A DNA stretch of 64,000 bases, from positions 1-64,000 of the forward strand of contig JBBRNX010000004.1 of the NCBI GenBank assembly GCA_038230035.1, read 5' to 3'. The position numbers were made by a program, and so were the translations under genes. Each line of letters opens with the position of its first letter. The first letter of the stretch is position 1. Below, in pieces: positions 26,218-33,916 of the stretch. This DNA comes from Gaiella sp038230035. GTDB lineage: Bacteria > Actinomycetota > Thermoleophilia > Gaiellales > Gaiellaceae. The notes under the pieces are model-generated. The model ran no database searches. It worked only from the letters and a program-made list of their open reading frames with translations, and was not told the DNA's origin.

Positions 26218-27162
26218 ATGGCGGGAATCCCCGACGGGCTGAAGGGTCGCAGCTACACACGCGTTTCCGACTGGACGCAGGACGAGTTGCGAACAGCACT
26301 CGATCTCGCTGACGAGCTCAAGGTCGAACGCGTACGACGGCGCGAGTTGCGGGCTCTCCCCGGTCGCACCGTCGCCTTGATCTTCCGCAAGCCGTCGACC
26401 CGGACCCGCATCAGCTCCGAGGTTGCGATCGCCGAGCTGGGCGGTATGGCGCTCTACGTCCCGGCTGCCGATCTGCAGCTTTCTCGCGGAGAGAGCACCC
26501 GTGACACAGCGCTCGTCCTCTCCCGTTTCGTCAGCGCGATCCTGATCCGTACCTTCGAGCAGTCGGAGGTCGAGGACTTCGCCGCCCATGCGACGGTGCC
26601 GGTCATCAACGGCCTGACCGACACGTCGCACCCCCTACAGGCTCTCGCCGACGCGATGACTATCCGCGAACGCTTTGGCCAGCTCGAGGGCGTGCGCATC
26701 GCGTACCTCGGCGACGGGAACAACATCTGTCACTCGTTGATGAGGATCAGCGCGCGCTTCGGCGCACATTTCGTCGCGGCATGCCCACCCGGCTACGAGC
26801 CACGCGCAGAGACCGTCGCCGCCGCACAGGCTGATGCCGCGGCAGCCGGCGGCTCGGTCGAGGTCGTCACCGACCCGCGCGCAGCGGCGACCGCGGCGAA
26901 CGTCCTCTACACGGACGTCTGGGTGAGCATGGGCCAGGACGACGACCGAGAGGGGCGGCTCCGCGACTTCGAGCCGTACCGCCTGGACGCAGCGAAGCTC
27001 GCGCTCGCCGATCCGGATGCAGTCGCGATGCACGACCTGCCCGCGCACGTCGGCGAGGAGATCACCGAGGACGTCCTCTACGGCTCGCGGTCGCTCGTCT
27101 GGGAGCAGGCTGAGAACCGGCTCCATACGCAGAAGGCCGTCATGGCGCTCGTCATCCGCTGA
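26218..27162 (+). CDS. argF: Ornithine carbamoyltransferase-like protein with altered active-site motifs
   Basis: A 314-residue transcarbamylase. The carbamoyl-phosphate site is intact in KPSTRTR (in FRKPSTRTR, where most OTCases have FEKPSTRTR), and the domain order and ILIRTFEQSEVEDFA match OTCase. Two landmark cysteines are replaced: HPCQ is HPLQ, and HCLP, which contributes to ornithine binding, is HDLP (HDLPAHVGEEIT). DVWVSMGQD is close to the usual SMGQE. It may be a divergent OTCase or act on another amine. No other arginine gene is nearby. A TAGCAT -10-like box lies eight bases before the ATG. Confidence 0.88.
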   Translation: MAGIPDGLKGRSYTRVSDWTQDELRTALDLADELKVERVRRRELRALPGRTVALIFRKPSTRTRISSEVAIAELGGMALYVPAADLQLSRGESTRDTALVLSRFVSAILIRTFEQSEVEDFAAHATVPVINGLTDTSHPLQALADAMTIRERFGQLEGVRIAYLGDGNNICHSLMRISARFGAHFVAACPPGYEPRAETVAAAQADAAAAGGSVEVVTDPRAAATAANVLYTDVWVSMGQDDDREGRLRDFEPYRLDAAKLALADPDAVAMHDLPAHVGEEITEDVLYGSRSLVWEQAENRLHTQKAVMALVIR

Positions 27163-27176
27163 TCGGCAACTCGGCC

Positions 27177-27503
27177 ATGTCGTTCGAGGATCACGTTCGC
27201 GCAGCGCTCGAGTCGCTGCCCGCCGAGCTGGCCGCTGCGCTGCGGAACATCGCCGTACTGATCCGAGACGAGAACCCCGATGAGCCTGACCTGTTCGGCC
27301 TCTATGAAGGCGTTCCGCTTCCCGAGCGCGGGAACGACGTAGGCGCGCTGCCGGACACGATCACGATCTACCGTCTGCCGTTGCAGGACGAGTTCCCGGA
27401 TCCGGAGGAGCTGCGACGCGAGATCCGGATCACCGTCCTGCACGAGATCGGGCACTACTTCGGGCTCGACGAGGAACGACTCACACAGTTGGGGTACCAG
27501 TGA
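27177..27503 (+). CDS. Minimal zincin metallopeptidase (DUF1025-type)
   Basis: A 108-residue protein of the short metallopeptidase family with a single C-terminal zinc site H89-E-I-G-H93, followed by D98 in HEIGHYFGLDEERL. The N-terminal half (FEDHVRAALESLP, then IAVLIRDENPDEP and LFGLYEGVPL) matches the conserved family start. These one-domain proteins have no established substrate. It follows the carbamoyltransferase by 14 nt and overlaps a 29-residue reading frame by four bases. Confidence 0.92.
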   Translation: MSFEDHVRAALESLPAELAAALRNIAVLIRDENPDEPDLFGLYEGVPLPERGNDVGALPDTITIYRLPLQDEFPDPEELRREIRITVLHEIGHYFGLDEERLTQLGYQ

Positions 27504-27589
27504 GCACGGCGCTTCACGCGATCGGCATAGCGGCACTCATCGTGTTCGCCCTGGTGGTGCTCGCCCTGGTCTTCGGCCGCTGGAACTGA
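27500..27589 (+). CDS. 29-residue single-helix membrane peptide
   Basis: A frame starting GTG inside the zincin stop (GTGA overlap) encodes a 29-residue peptide: a polar start (STALHAIG), one hydrophobic helix (IAALIVFALVVLALVFG) and RWN at the end. The overlap style, codon use and clean membrane helix suggest a real small protein, but nothing is known about it and chance cannot be excluded. Confidence 0.48.
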   Translation: MSTALHAIGIAALIVFALVVLALVFGRWN

Positions 27590-27618
27590 CGCGGGACTGA
27601 CGCAGGACTGACGCAGGA
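27586..27618. repeat. 11-bp tandem repeat, three copies
   Basis: Three head-to-tail units of CTGACGCRGGA (27586-27596, 27597-27607, 27608-27618); the first differs at one base. The first unit includes the stop codon of the 29-residue frame, so each unit repeats a TGA. Confidence 0.85.
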
Positions 27619-27663
27619 GTCTCGGCGCGGAATGTCTCGCGCAAGACACTCGTTTTGCCGAGC

Positions 27664-27912
27664 ATGACCACGAAAGAGATAGAAGCGATCCACGCCGAGA
27701 TCGAGAAACTGAGCGCGCGCCGTGCCGACCTCTGGCACGACCTCCCAGGTCGCCGAGATCCCGGTGTGGCTCAAGAACTGAAAGACCTCGATGCGCGCCT
27801 CGAGGGACTCTGGCATCAGCATCGCGCCGAGCGCGCGCGCATCCGCTTCGGCGAGCGGGAAGAGATCGTCAGACGTGCACGGGCCGAAGAGCGGCTCGAG
27901 CGAGCCGCGTAG
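27664..27912 (+). CDS. Small helical protein, DUF2630-like
   Basis: An 82-residue charged helical protein beginning MTTKEIEAIHAEIEKLSARR, with a second helix ARLEGLWHQHRAERAR. The two-helix plan, with a W-x-x-x-R-x-x-R segment, resembles DUF2630 proteins of actinobacteria; similarity is by pattern only. A TTG nine bases upstream could also be the start. No ribosome site is obvious. Confidence 0.63.
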   Translation: MTTKEIEAIHAEIEKLSARRADLWHDLPGRRDPGVAQELKDLDARLEGLWHQHRAERARIRFGEREEIVRRARAEERLERAA

Positions 27913-28023
27913 CAGAAACAGAGCGGCTCGAGCGCGCCGCCTAGTTCGACCCCGGCCCCGGACACTTCCCTCCGGTGTTCAGCGAGCGCCCGGTTCTGCC
28001 GGGCGCTCGCCTATGATCGCGCC

Positions 28024-28614
28024 GTGTCAGGGTTGTTCCGTCGCATTCGCGGTGCGTCTTCCGTCGAGGACGAGCGCGAGCGGCTGCGCCACGCGCAGGA
28101 GTCCGCGGCGCGTCAGCTGGAGGCGATGAAACATGAGCTCGCCGAACGGATGCAGGCGATTCGCGAGCGGGAACGCCAACTCGAGCAGGCGTTGACCGGC
28201 GTGCCAGGCTCGTCCGTTGCGGCTCTCCCGCCACTCGACGGTGATGCCGCCGAGATCGCCCAGCGAGAACGCGCTCTCGAGGCCCGAGAGGCTGCACAGG
28301 CGCAGCACGAAGAGGAACGCGGGCGCATCGAACAGCGTCTCGCCGATCTCCGCGAGGCAGAGAAGCTCTTCCTTCACACGCAGGCGGAGCTGGCAACGCG
28401 CAGCGAGGCTATCGCCGCGCGCGAACGGCTCCTCGCGGGCCGTGAGCGCACCTTGGGGGACGGCGACCGCTCGGATCGCTCGGAGCTGACCGAGCTCGAG
28501 GAACGCCTGCGCCGACTCGAGCGCGCCGGCCCCGCACCCGTCGTCGCCGACACAGCGAGCTTTGCAGGTGGCCTCGAATCGCTACGCCGCCGAGGCACGC
28601 GCCGCGCGACGTGA
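28024..28614 (+). CDS. Coiled-coil protein, unknown function
   Basis: A 196-residue protein that is almost entirely charged coiled coil (residues 14-60 and 80-165), rich in Glu, Arg, Gln and Ala, with no membrane segment or signal. It begins MSGLFRRIRGASSVEDERER. GTG start with a TATGAT -10-like box only six bases upstream and no ribosome site, so a leaderless message is likely. No specific family is recognised. It ends 23 nt before tRNA-Ala. Confidence 0.8.
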   Translation: MSGLFRRIRGASSVEDERERLRHAQESAARQLEAMKHELAERMQAIRERERQLEQALTGVPGSSVAALPPLDGDAAEIAQRERALEAREAAQAQHEEERGRIEQRLADLREAEKLFLHTQAELATRSEAIAARERLLAGRERTLGDGDRSDRSELTELEERLRRLERAGPAPVVADTASFAGGLESLRRRGTRRAT

Positions 28615-28637
28615 TCGATCTCTAGACTGAAATCGAC

Positions 28638-28710
28638 GGGGCGTTAGCTCAGCTGGGAGAGCGCCGCCTTTGCAAGGCGGAGGTCATCGGTTCGATCCCG
28701 ATACGCTCCA
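28638..28710 (+). tRNA. tRNA-Ala (anticodon TGC)
   Basis: A 73-nt cloverleaf. The acceptor GGGGCGT pairs with ACGCTCC (one G-U pair). The D arm is TTAGCTCAGCTGGGAGAGC, the anticodon stem CCGCC/GGCGG encloses TTTGCAA with anticodon TGC at 28671-28673, and the T loop is GTTCGATCC. The discriminator is A; CCA is not encoded. A TAGACT box at 28623-28628 is a likely -10. The following 234 nt up to 28944 contain no gene that I can support. Confidence 0.98.
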
Positions 28711-28944
28711 TATCCTCGATTTCCAGGGTAAACGTGAACAACCAAAGTGTCAGGTACGAACCCTGACCCCTGTAGCGGGTTCTCGCGACCCCGTGGACTA
28801 CGTAACGCTTGTTGCACGAACGGTCGGGAGGGCGGTATTCGCGCGGATCGAGTCCGACGGCGAAGTAGGCCGCGAGGCGCGGTCATCGTTCCGGTGCTGG
28901 ACTCGTGCGAAGAATCCGCCGGATGAGGCTTCTCAGCGTCGCCG

Positions 28945-29334
28945 TCAGCGTTGAACGCGTGCCGAGCCGCCGGCCATGAGGCGTTCGACCTCGGCGAGGG
29001 TGGCCATCGAGACGTCGCCCGGCGTCGTCATCGCGAGCGCCCCGTGCGCGACACCGTAGGCCAGCGCGGTGTCGAGATCGCTGCCTCCGAGGAGCCCGTA
29101 GACGAGGCCGGAGGCAAACGAATCGCCGCCGCCGACTCGGTCGAAGATCTCCAGCCGCTGCATCTGCGGGCCTAGGTGGAAGCCCGAGCGGTCGCAGCCG
29201 ACGGCTCCCCAGTCGTTGACGGTTGCGGTATGCGCCTGGCGAAGCGTGATCGCGACGAGGGAGAGGTGCGGGTGATCAACAACCCCCGAGCGGACATCGG
29301 GATCAAGATGTTCGCTGCGAGTTCGCTGTGCTAT
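28945..29334 (-). pseudogene. C-terminal remnant of a PfkB-family sugar kinase (2-keto-3-deoxygluconate kinase-like)
   Basis: An open frame of 129 residues encodes only the last third of a ribokinase-fold enzyme. LVAITLRQAHTATVNDWGAV and the PfkB signature EIFDRVGGGDSFASGLVYGL, with the catalytic Asp, are intact, followed by the terminal helices. The ATP-site half is present, but the N-terminal 200 or so residues that bind sugar are missing: upstream the frame hits a stop (TAA) at 29335 and then the ArsR control region. There is no good start codon before the ATG ending at 29163. It is a truncated relic, lying between tRNA-Ala and a metal-efflux pair. Confidence 0.75.
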
Positions 29335-29336
29335 TT

Positions 29337-29352
29337 ATGAATAGATGTTCAT
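29337..29352. promoter_or_regulatory. ArsR/SmtB-type operator
   Basis: ATGAATAGATGTTCAT is a perfect inverted repeat (ATGAA and TTCAT arms, six-base centre). It matches the TGAA-N6-TTCA core known for SmtB, CzrA and NmtR metal sensors. It lies 25 nt upstream of the arsR-like GTG in the most A/T-rich stretch nearby, so autoregulation by that gene is likely. Confidence 0.7.
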
Positions 29353-29376
29353 TCGTTCTGGTGTTCGGGGCAACTT

Positions 29377-29745
29377 GTGAGCCACGGGGTTCGCGAGCAA
29401 TCGACTCTGGGGTCTGTTGACTCGACAACGGCGCGTCAGGTTGCCGAGACGATGCAGGCGCTGGCGACACCAAGCCGGGTTCGTATCCTCGCCCGCCTTC
29501 GCGAGGCGCCCTGCTCAGTCGGCGACCTGGCCGTCGCGGTCGGGATGGAGCAATCGGCGGTCTCGCACCAACTACGACTGCTGCGCCACCTCGGGCTCGT
29601 CGTGGGTGAGCGCGCCGGCAGACGGACGATCTACGCGCTCCATGACCCACACGTCGGGGTCCTGCTCGAGGAGGCCGTCTACCACGTCGAACACGTCCGG
29701 CTCGGCTATCCGGACACGAGGCTTCCGCGAAGGAAGGCGTCGTGA
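29377..29745 (+). CDS. ArsR/SmtB-family metal-responsive repressor
   Basis: A 122-residue winged-helix repressor. The core LATPSRVRILARLREAPCSVGDLAVAVG is followed by the recognition helix EQSAVSHQLRLLRHLGLV and the wing GERAGRRTIYAL. The C-terminal helix has HVGVLLEEAVYHVEHV, with His/Glu spaced like the alpha-5 zinc site of SmtB/CzrA proteins; the alpha-3 Cys site of ArsR (CVC) is not seen. A zinc- or nickel/cobalt-type sensor is therefore more likely than an arsenic one. It overlaps the CDF transporter gene by four bases and has its operator just upstream. Confidence 0.93.
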   Translation: MSHGVREQSTLGSVDSTTARQVAETMQALATPSRVRILARLREAPCSVGDLAVAVGMEQSAVSHQLRLLRHLGLVVGERAGRRTIYALHDPHVGVLLEEAVYHVEHVRLGYPDTRLPRRKAS

Positions 29746-30479
29746 GGGAGGAGCCGTCACACGGCGATCACGAGCTCGCATCGGGACCTCACGATCACGC
29801 ACATGCCGCCGCGCACACGCAGGCGCACGGCCACGGGCACGGCGCGCACGGCCATTCGCACGGGCTCGTCGATTCCTCGATCGTCCGTTCTCGCCAAGGT
29901 GTCAAGGCAGTCTCGCTCTCGCTCGCTGTCTTGCTGGCCGCGGCTCTTGCGCAGACGGCGGTTTTTGTCATCTCGGGCAGTGTGGCGCTTCTCGCCGACC
30001 TGATCCACAACTTCGGAGATGCGCTGACCGCTGTCCCGCTCGGGATCGCGTTCTTCCTGCGTTCCTTCCGCGGCGAGAAGCTGGCCGGTCTTGCGGTGGT
30101 TGCGGCGATCCTCGTCAGCGCTCTGGTTGCTTTCTACGAGACGATCCGGAGGCTGATCCACCCGGACCACCTCTCCCATCTGTGGGTGTTGGCAGCAGCC
30201 GGCCTGATCGGGTTCGTCGGCAACGAGGTCGCGGCGCAGATCCGGTTGCGCGCGGGGAAGCGCCTAGCGAGCCCCGCGCTCGTCGCCGACGGCAACCACG
30301 CCCGCGTCGACGGCTTCGTCTCGCTTGCCGTCGTCGCCAGCGCCGCGGTCGTGGGACTCGGTTTGCCACGCGCGGATCCGATCATCGGCCTGTTCATCAC
30401 GCTCGTGATCCTCAAGATCACCAGGGACTCATGGCGGACGATCCGTGCGAGCGAGCCGGGCGACGCAATCAACGACTAG
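29742..30479 (+). CDS. Cation diffusion facilitator (CDF) metal efflux protein
   Basis: A 245-residue CDF transporter. A His-rich N-terminus (about 14 His in the first 45 residues) precedes six membrane helices. The transport-site pairs are HNFGDAL in helix 2 and HARVDGFVSL in helix 5, each giving the His/Asp-xxx-Asp arrangement seen in zinc transporters. The cytoplasmic C-terminal domain is almost absent, so this is a short-form CDF. GTG start overlaps the ArsR stop; the pair forms a metal-resistance operon. Zn(II), possibly also Co(II) or Ni(II), is the likely substrate. Confidence 0.95.
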   Translation: MREEPSHGDHELASGPHDHAHAAAHTQAHGHGHGAHGHSHGLVDSSIVRSRQGVKAVSLSLAVLLAAALAQTAVFVISGSVALLADLIHNFGDALTAVPLGIAFFLRSFRGEKLAGLAVVAAILVSALVAFYETIRRLIHPDHLSHLWVLAAAGLIGFVGNEVAAQIRLRAGKRLASPALVADGNHARVDGFVSLAVVASAAVVGLGLPRADPIIGLFITLVILKITRDSWRTIRASEPGDAIND

Positions 30480-31933
30480 CGAGCCGTTCGCGCGACCAGG
30501 ATCTCTGCAGCGGCCGCTAGGTTCGCCCGGCCGGCGCCGTAGGTCGTCAGGTGGGCGCCAAAGCTCGGTGGGCGCCAAGCCGGGTAGCCGACGTCGACGA
30601 CGACCGTGTCGGGACGTGCGCTCACCAACTGCCCGGCAAGCGATCGCTCCCATTCGTGCCGTTGCGGGTCACGGATAACGAGCACCAGAGCTCTGCCATG
30701 CGCACTCTCGAGCAGCGACGTGGCATCGGCGACCGGACCGGAGACCTGCACCGACTCGGCTTTGGACCCGACCTCTTCCAACAACTCAGCCAGGCTGTGG
30801 CGCGAGGGGTCGGCCGCCATCGTCGTCTCGGGGACACACTCAACAACGAACGCCGTGCCGGTCAGCCGTGCGTCGCCTTCGACATGCAGCGCGCGCCGCG
30901 CGGCGACAAGACCGACGGCGGGGTCGGGCGAACCGTCGGCCGTAGCCGCGCGCGACCATTGGCCGACCGATACGACCCTGCCTGCGGCTTCGATCAGCCG
31001 ATCCTCGGCCAGCTCGCCCCGCTGCACCGCTCCGACGATCGCGCTCCGGACGCTTTCCACCGCCGCTTCGGCAAGGTCGTGCCCGAGACAGAGCGCGTCG
31101 GCGCCCGCTGCCAGCGCGAGAACAGCGCCCTGCTCGACACCGACCGTCTCGCTGATCGCGCGCATCTCGAGCGCGTCGGTGAACACCATGCCGTCAAAGC
31201 CGAGCTCCTCGCGTAACAGCCCGTGGAGGTGCGCCGAGCTGATCGTCGCAGGGCGCGGATCAACGGCGGGAACCGTGATGTGCGCAGTCATGATCGCCTT
31301 GACGCCCGCGTCGATCGCCGCGCGGAACGGGACGAGCTCGGACTGGCGCAACGCCTCGAGGGTGCGCGAGACGGTTGGCAGCTCGAGATGAGAGTCCGTC
31401 TCGGTGTCGCCGTGTCCCGGGAAGTGCTTCGCGCAGGCGGCGACGCGGCCGCTCTGTAACCCCTCGACGAACGCCCCGACGTGGCGGGCCACGAGCTGCG
31501 GATCGGAACCGAACGACCGCACCCCGATCACCGGGTTGCGCGGATTCGTGTTGACGTCGGCAACGGGCGCGAGATCGAAGTTGACGCCGACCTGCGCGAG
31601 CTCGGCTGCGATCGACCCGGCGACAGCTCGGGTGAGGTCAATGTCGTCGACCGCGCCGAGCGCGAGGTTCCCCGGGTACGAGCTGCCTCGGTCAACCTCG
31701 AGGCGGGTCACGTCGCCGCCCTCCTCGTCGATCGCGATCAGTACGTCGTCACGCTCGCGCTGGATGGCGCCGGTCAGCTCGGCGAGCTGCTCCCGATCAC
31801 GGACGTTCCACGAGAAGAGGACGACTCCGCCGAGTCCGCCGGCTACCTCACGGCGCAACCACTCGGGAGCGGAGACACCCTCGAAACCCGGGAAGATGCA
31901 CGTCGAGGCGAGTCGTTCCAGATCGTCGCTCAC
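30476..31933 (-). CDS. nagZ: GH3 beta-N-acetylhexosaminidase, NagZ-like
   Basis: A 485-residue cytoplasmic enzyme (no signal peptide) expected to release GlcNAc from GlcNAc-anhydroMurNAc, muropeptides or chitobiose. GH3 NagZ motifs are complete: DEEGGDVTRLE, NFDLAPVADVN, KHFPGHGDTETDSH with the Asp-Ser-His catalytic loop, and FTDALEMRAI with the nucleophile Asp. The extra C-terminal 130 residues resemble the GH3 C-terminal domain found in two-domain Bacillus-type NagZ. GTG start. It lies downstream of an ABC sugar importer, separated by a strong hairpin, and ends overlapping the convergent CDF gene by four bases. Confidence 0.93.
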   Translation of the reverse strand: MSDDLERLASTCIFPGFEGVSAPEWLRREVAGGLGGVVLFSWNVRDREQLAELTGAIQRERDDVLIAIDEEGGDVTRLEVDRGSSYPGNLALGAVDDIDLTRAVAGSIAAELAQVGVNFDLAPVADVNTNPRNPVIGVRSFGSDPQLVARHVGAFVEGLQSGRVAACAKHFPGHGDTETDSHLELPTVSRTLEALRQSELVPFRAAIDAGVKAIMTAHITVPAVDPRPATISSAHLHGLLREELGFDGMVFTDALEMRAISETVGVEQGAVLALAAGADALCLGHDLAEAAVESVRSAIVGAVQRGELAEDRLIEAAGRVVSVGQWSRAATADGSPDPAVGLVAARRALHVEGDARLTGTAFVVECVPETTMAADPSRHSLAELLEEVGSKAESVQVSGPVADATSLLESAHGRALVLVIRDPQRHEWERSLAGQLVSARPDTVVVDVGYPAWRPPSFGAHLTTYGAGRANLAAAAEILVARTAR

Positions 31934-32018
31934 GGGCCGTCCATCGGCCTGTGAGCGAGGGGAAGGGGGCGCGGGGGAAACCGGGAGGTTCCCCTCGGCT
32001 CAACGAAGAAGGGGGCCT

Positions 32019-32043
32019 GTGGGGGAAACATGGTTTCCCCCAC
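32019..32043 (-). other. Perfect 11-bp-arm hairpin between importer and nagZ
   Basis: Arms GTGGGGGAAAC and GTTTCCCCCAC are perfectly complementary around a three-base ATG centre. On the minus strand the hairpin sits between the stop of the second permease gene and the GTG of the NagZ-like gene, within a 133-nt gap. No run of U follows, so it is a weak intrinsic terminator at best; it could attenuate read-through or protect the upstream message. A second, weaker GGGGAA/TTCCCC pairing lies at 31974-31996. Confidence 0.6.
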
Positions 32044-32066
32044 GACCGAGCCGGAGGCGTAGGTGG

Positions 32067-32903
32067 TCACGCTTTCACGGCACCGGCGGTAAGCCCGAAC
32101 GCGATCTTCCGCTGGACCAGGAGGAAGAAGACGACGACGGGGATCGCAGTCAGCGTGGAGCCCGCCATCAGCGCCCCCCAGTCCGTATGGCGGCTCGTGC
32201 CGTAGAAGTACGAGAGCCAGACGGTCACCGTTTGCTTCGACTGATCGGTGAGCAGCACGTTCGCGAAGATGTACTCGTTCCACGTCGTGATGAAGGCAAA
32301 GACGGACGTGGCGACGAGACCGGGAGCGACGAGCGGCAGGAGAATACGGACGAACGCCCCGAGCCGGCTGGAGCCGTCGACCATCGCCGCCTCCTCGAGA
32401 TCGCGCGGGATGCCGATGATGAAGCCGCGCAGCGTCCAGACGGAGAACGGCAGCACGAACGTCATGTACGTGACGATCACGCCGGTGAGCGCGTTCGTCT
32501 GGTGGTAGCGGGCGAGTACGACATAGAGGGGAATGATCAACCCGGCCGGCGGCAGCATCTGGATGCCGATCATGAGAACGATGAACAGCTTTCGACCCGT
32601 GAAGCGGAACTTGGCGAGCGCCACGGCCGCGAGGAACGCGAGCGTCATCGAGAGCACGAGCGTGACGACGACGATGATCAGGCTGTTCTTCACGTCGACC
32701 CAGAAGAACGGGCGGTTCACCGCGTCGCGGAAATGGGTGAGGGTCGGGTGGAACGGGATCCAGGTCGGCTTCAGCCGGTTGATCTCGTCGTCGGGCTTGA
32801 ACGCCGTCGAGATCATCCAGAAGACAGGGAAGACCATTACGACGAAGGCGGCTATCCCGACGGCGTTCCAGACGAACCTCGCGCGACGGCGACGGCGACT
32901 CAC
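32067..32903 (-). CDS. ABC sugar importer permease, MalG/UgpE type (importer A)
   Basis: A 278-residue carbohydrate-uptake permease with six membrane helices. The coupling-helix EAA motif is DLEEAAMVDGSSRLGAFVRILLP, split here as EEAAMVDGSS and GAFVRILLP, which contacts the ATPase. The N-terminal FPVFWMISTAFKP is the usual MalG-like start. The GTG at 32903 overlaps the stop of the preceding permease (GTGA); the frame is open further upstream but belongs to that gene. Substrate inferred from context: an amino-sugar oligosaccharide. Confidence 0.95.
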   Translation of the reverse strand: MSRRRRRARFVWNAVGIAAFVVMVFPVFWMISTAFKPDDEINRLKPTWIPFHPTLTHFRDAVNRPFFWVDVKNSLIIVVVTLVLSMTLAFLAAVALAKFRFTGRKLFIVLMIGIQMLPPAGLIIPLYVVLARYHQTNALTGVIVTYMTFVLPFSVWTLRGFIIGIPRDLEEAAMVDGSSRLGAFVRILLPLVAPGLVATSVFAFITTWNEYIFANVLLTDQSKQTVTVWLSYFYGTSRHTDWGALMAGSTLTAIPVVVFFLLVQRKIAFGLTAGAVKA

Positions 32904-33883
32904 TCGACGTCTCCCATCCGCACCATGCGCCGGACGTAGAAGACGCTCATTCCGGCGACCATCACGAGCATCAGGATCGAGATCGCGGCGCCGCGGCCGA
33001 AGTCGCTCTTGAAGTACCCCTCCTCGAAGAGGTAGATCGCCATCAGGAAGTTCGACGCGTGGATCCGCGACTGCTCGATCAGCAGGTACGGCTGCGTGAA
33101 GACGCCGAAGTCCCAGATGATCGAAAGGCTTGTGAGGATGAGGAAGATCGGCTTCAGGATCGGGAAGGTGACGTCGAGGAACACGCGCCACGGCCTGGCC
33201 CCGTCGACCTCGGCCGCCTCCACGAGCTCGGACGGCACCTGCGCCAGGCCGGCGTAGACCGTCACGACGATGAACGGGACTGCGCCCCAGACGATGAGCG
33301 TCGTCACCATCCCGAGCTGCGAGAAGGTCGTCGCGTACCAGTCGTGCTGCTCGTAGTCGCCGATGCGGAGCTGCGTGAGCGCGTAGTTGACGACGCCGTT
33401 CTGGAAGTTCGTCATCCAGTACCAGACCTGAACGGCGACGACGACGGGCATCGACCAGACGAGCACGAGACCCGCAGTCAAGAGGATCCTCACCCACGCG
33501 CTGACCCGCACGAGGAGCAGAGCCAGCAGCGTCCCGATCCCGATCGAAAGGCCGACATTCACCACGGTGAAAACGGCCGTGCGAAGCAAGGTGTGCCAGA
33601 AGACAGGGTCGTGCAGCACCGAGCTGTAGTTGTCGAGCCCGACCCAGGTGCCGCTGTGTCGGATCAACTCGAACAGGCCGTACTTCTCGAACGAGAGCTT
33701 GACGAGGTTGTAGAGCGGGTACCCGAGGATCACCGCGATGGCGGCGACCACGGGAAAGATCAGGAGATAGGGAACCGAGATGCGAAAGGCACGGGCTCTC
33801 GTCAACGGCTGACGCCGCCGAGACCACGAGGGTGAGGTGGTCTCGGCGGCGCCTGCTGCTCGATCGGGGAGGGGCTCTGTCAC
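32900..33883 (-). CDS. ABC sugar importer permease, MalF/UgpA type (importer A)
   Basis: A 327-residue permease with a cytoplasmic N-terminus, an entry helix RISVPYLLIFPVVAAIAV and about six helices. The EAA loop is ELVEAAEVDGARPWRVFLDV followed by TFPILKP. It pairs with the MalG-type permease (4-nt overlap) and follows the solute-binding protein gene. GTG start at 33883. The importer's ATPase is the separate gene at 36258. Confidence 0.95.
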   Translation of the reverse strand: MTEPLPDRAAGAAETTSPSWSRRRQPLTRARAFRISVPYLLIFPVVAAIAVILGYPLYNLVKLSFEKYGLFELIRHSGTWVGLDNYSSVLHDPVFWHTLLRTAVFTVVNVGLSIGIGTLLALLLVRVSAWVRILLTAGLVLVWSMPVVVAVQVWYWMTNFQNGVVNYALTQLRIGDYEQHDWYATTFSQLGMVTTLIVWGAVPFIVVTVYAGLAQVPSELVEAAEVDGARPWRVFLDVTFPILKPIFLILTSLSIIWDFGVFTQPYLLIEQSRIHASNFLMAIYLFEEGYFKSDFGRGAAISILMLVMVAGMSVFYVRRMVRMGDVE

Positions 33884-33916
33884 GGAGATCGGATCAGCGT
33901 CCCTTGTGCGTCGTGC

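Noticed and set aside
28644..28886. Minus-strand 80-codon frame across tRNA-Ala
   Set aside because: Its end is the translation of the antisense tRNA, a well-known spurious protein; the tRNA explains the sequence.
28711..28944. 234-nt stretch after tRNA-Ala as a possible gene or attachment site
   Set aside because: No frame with domain or good start and no visible repeat of the tRNA 3' end.
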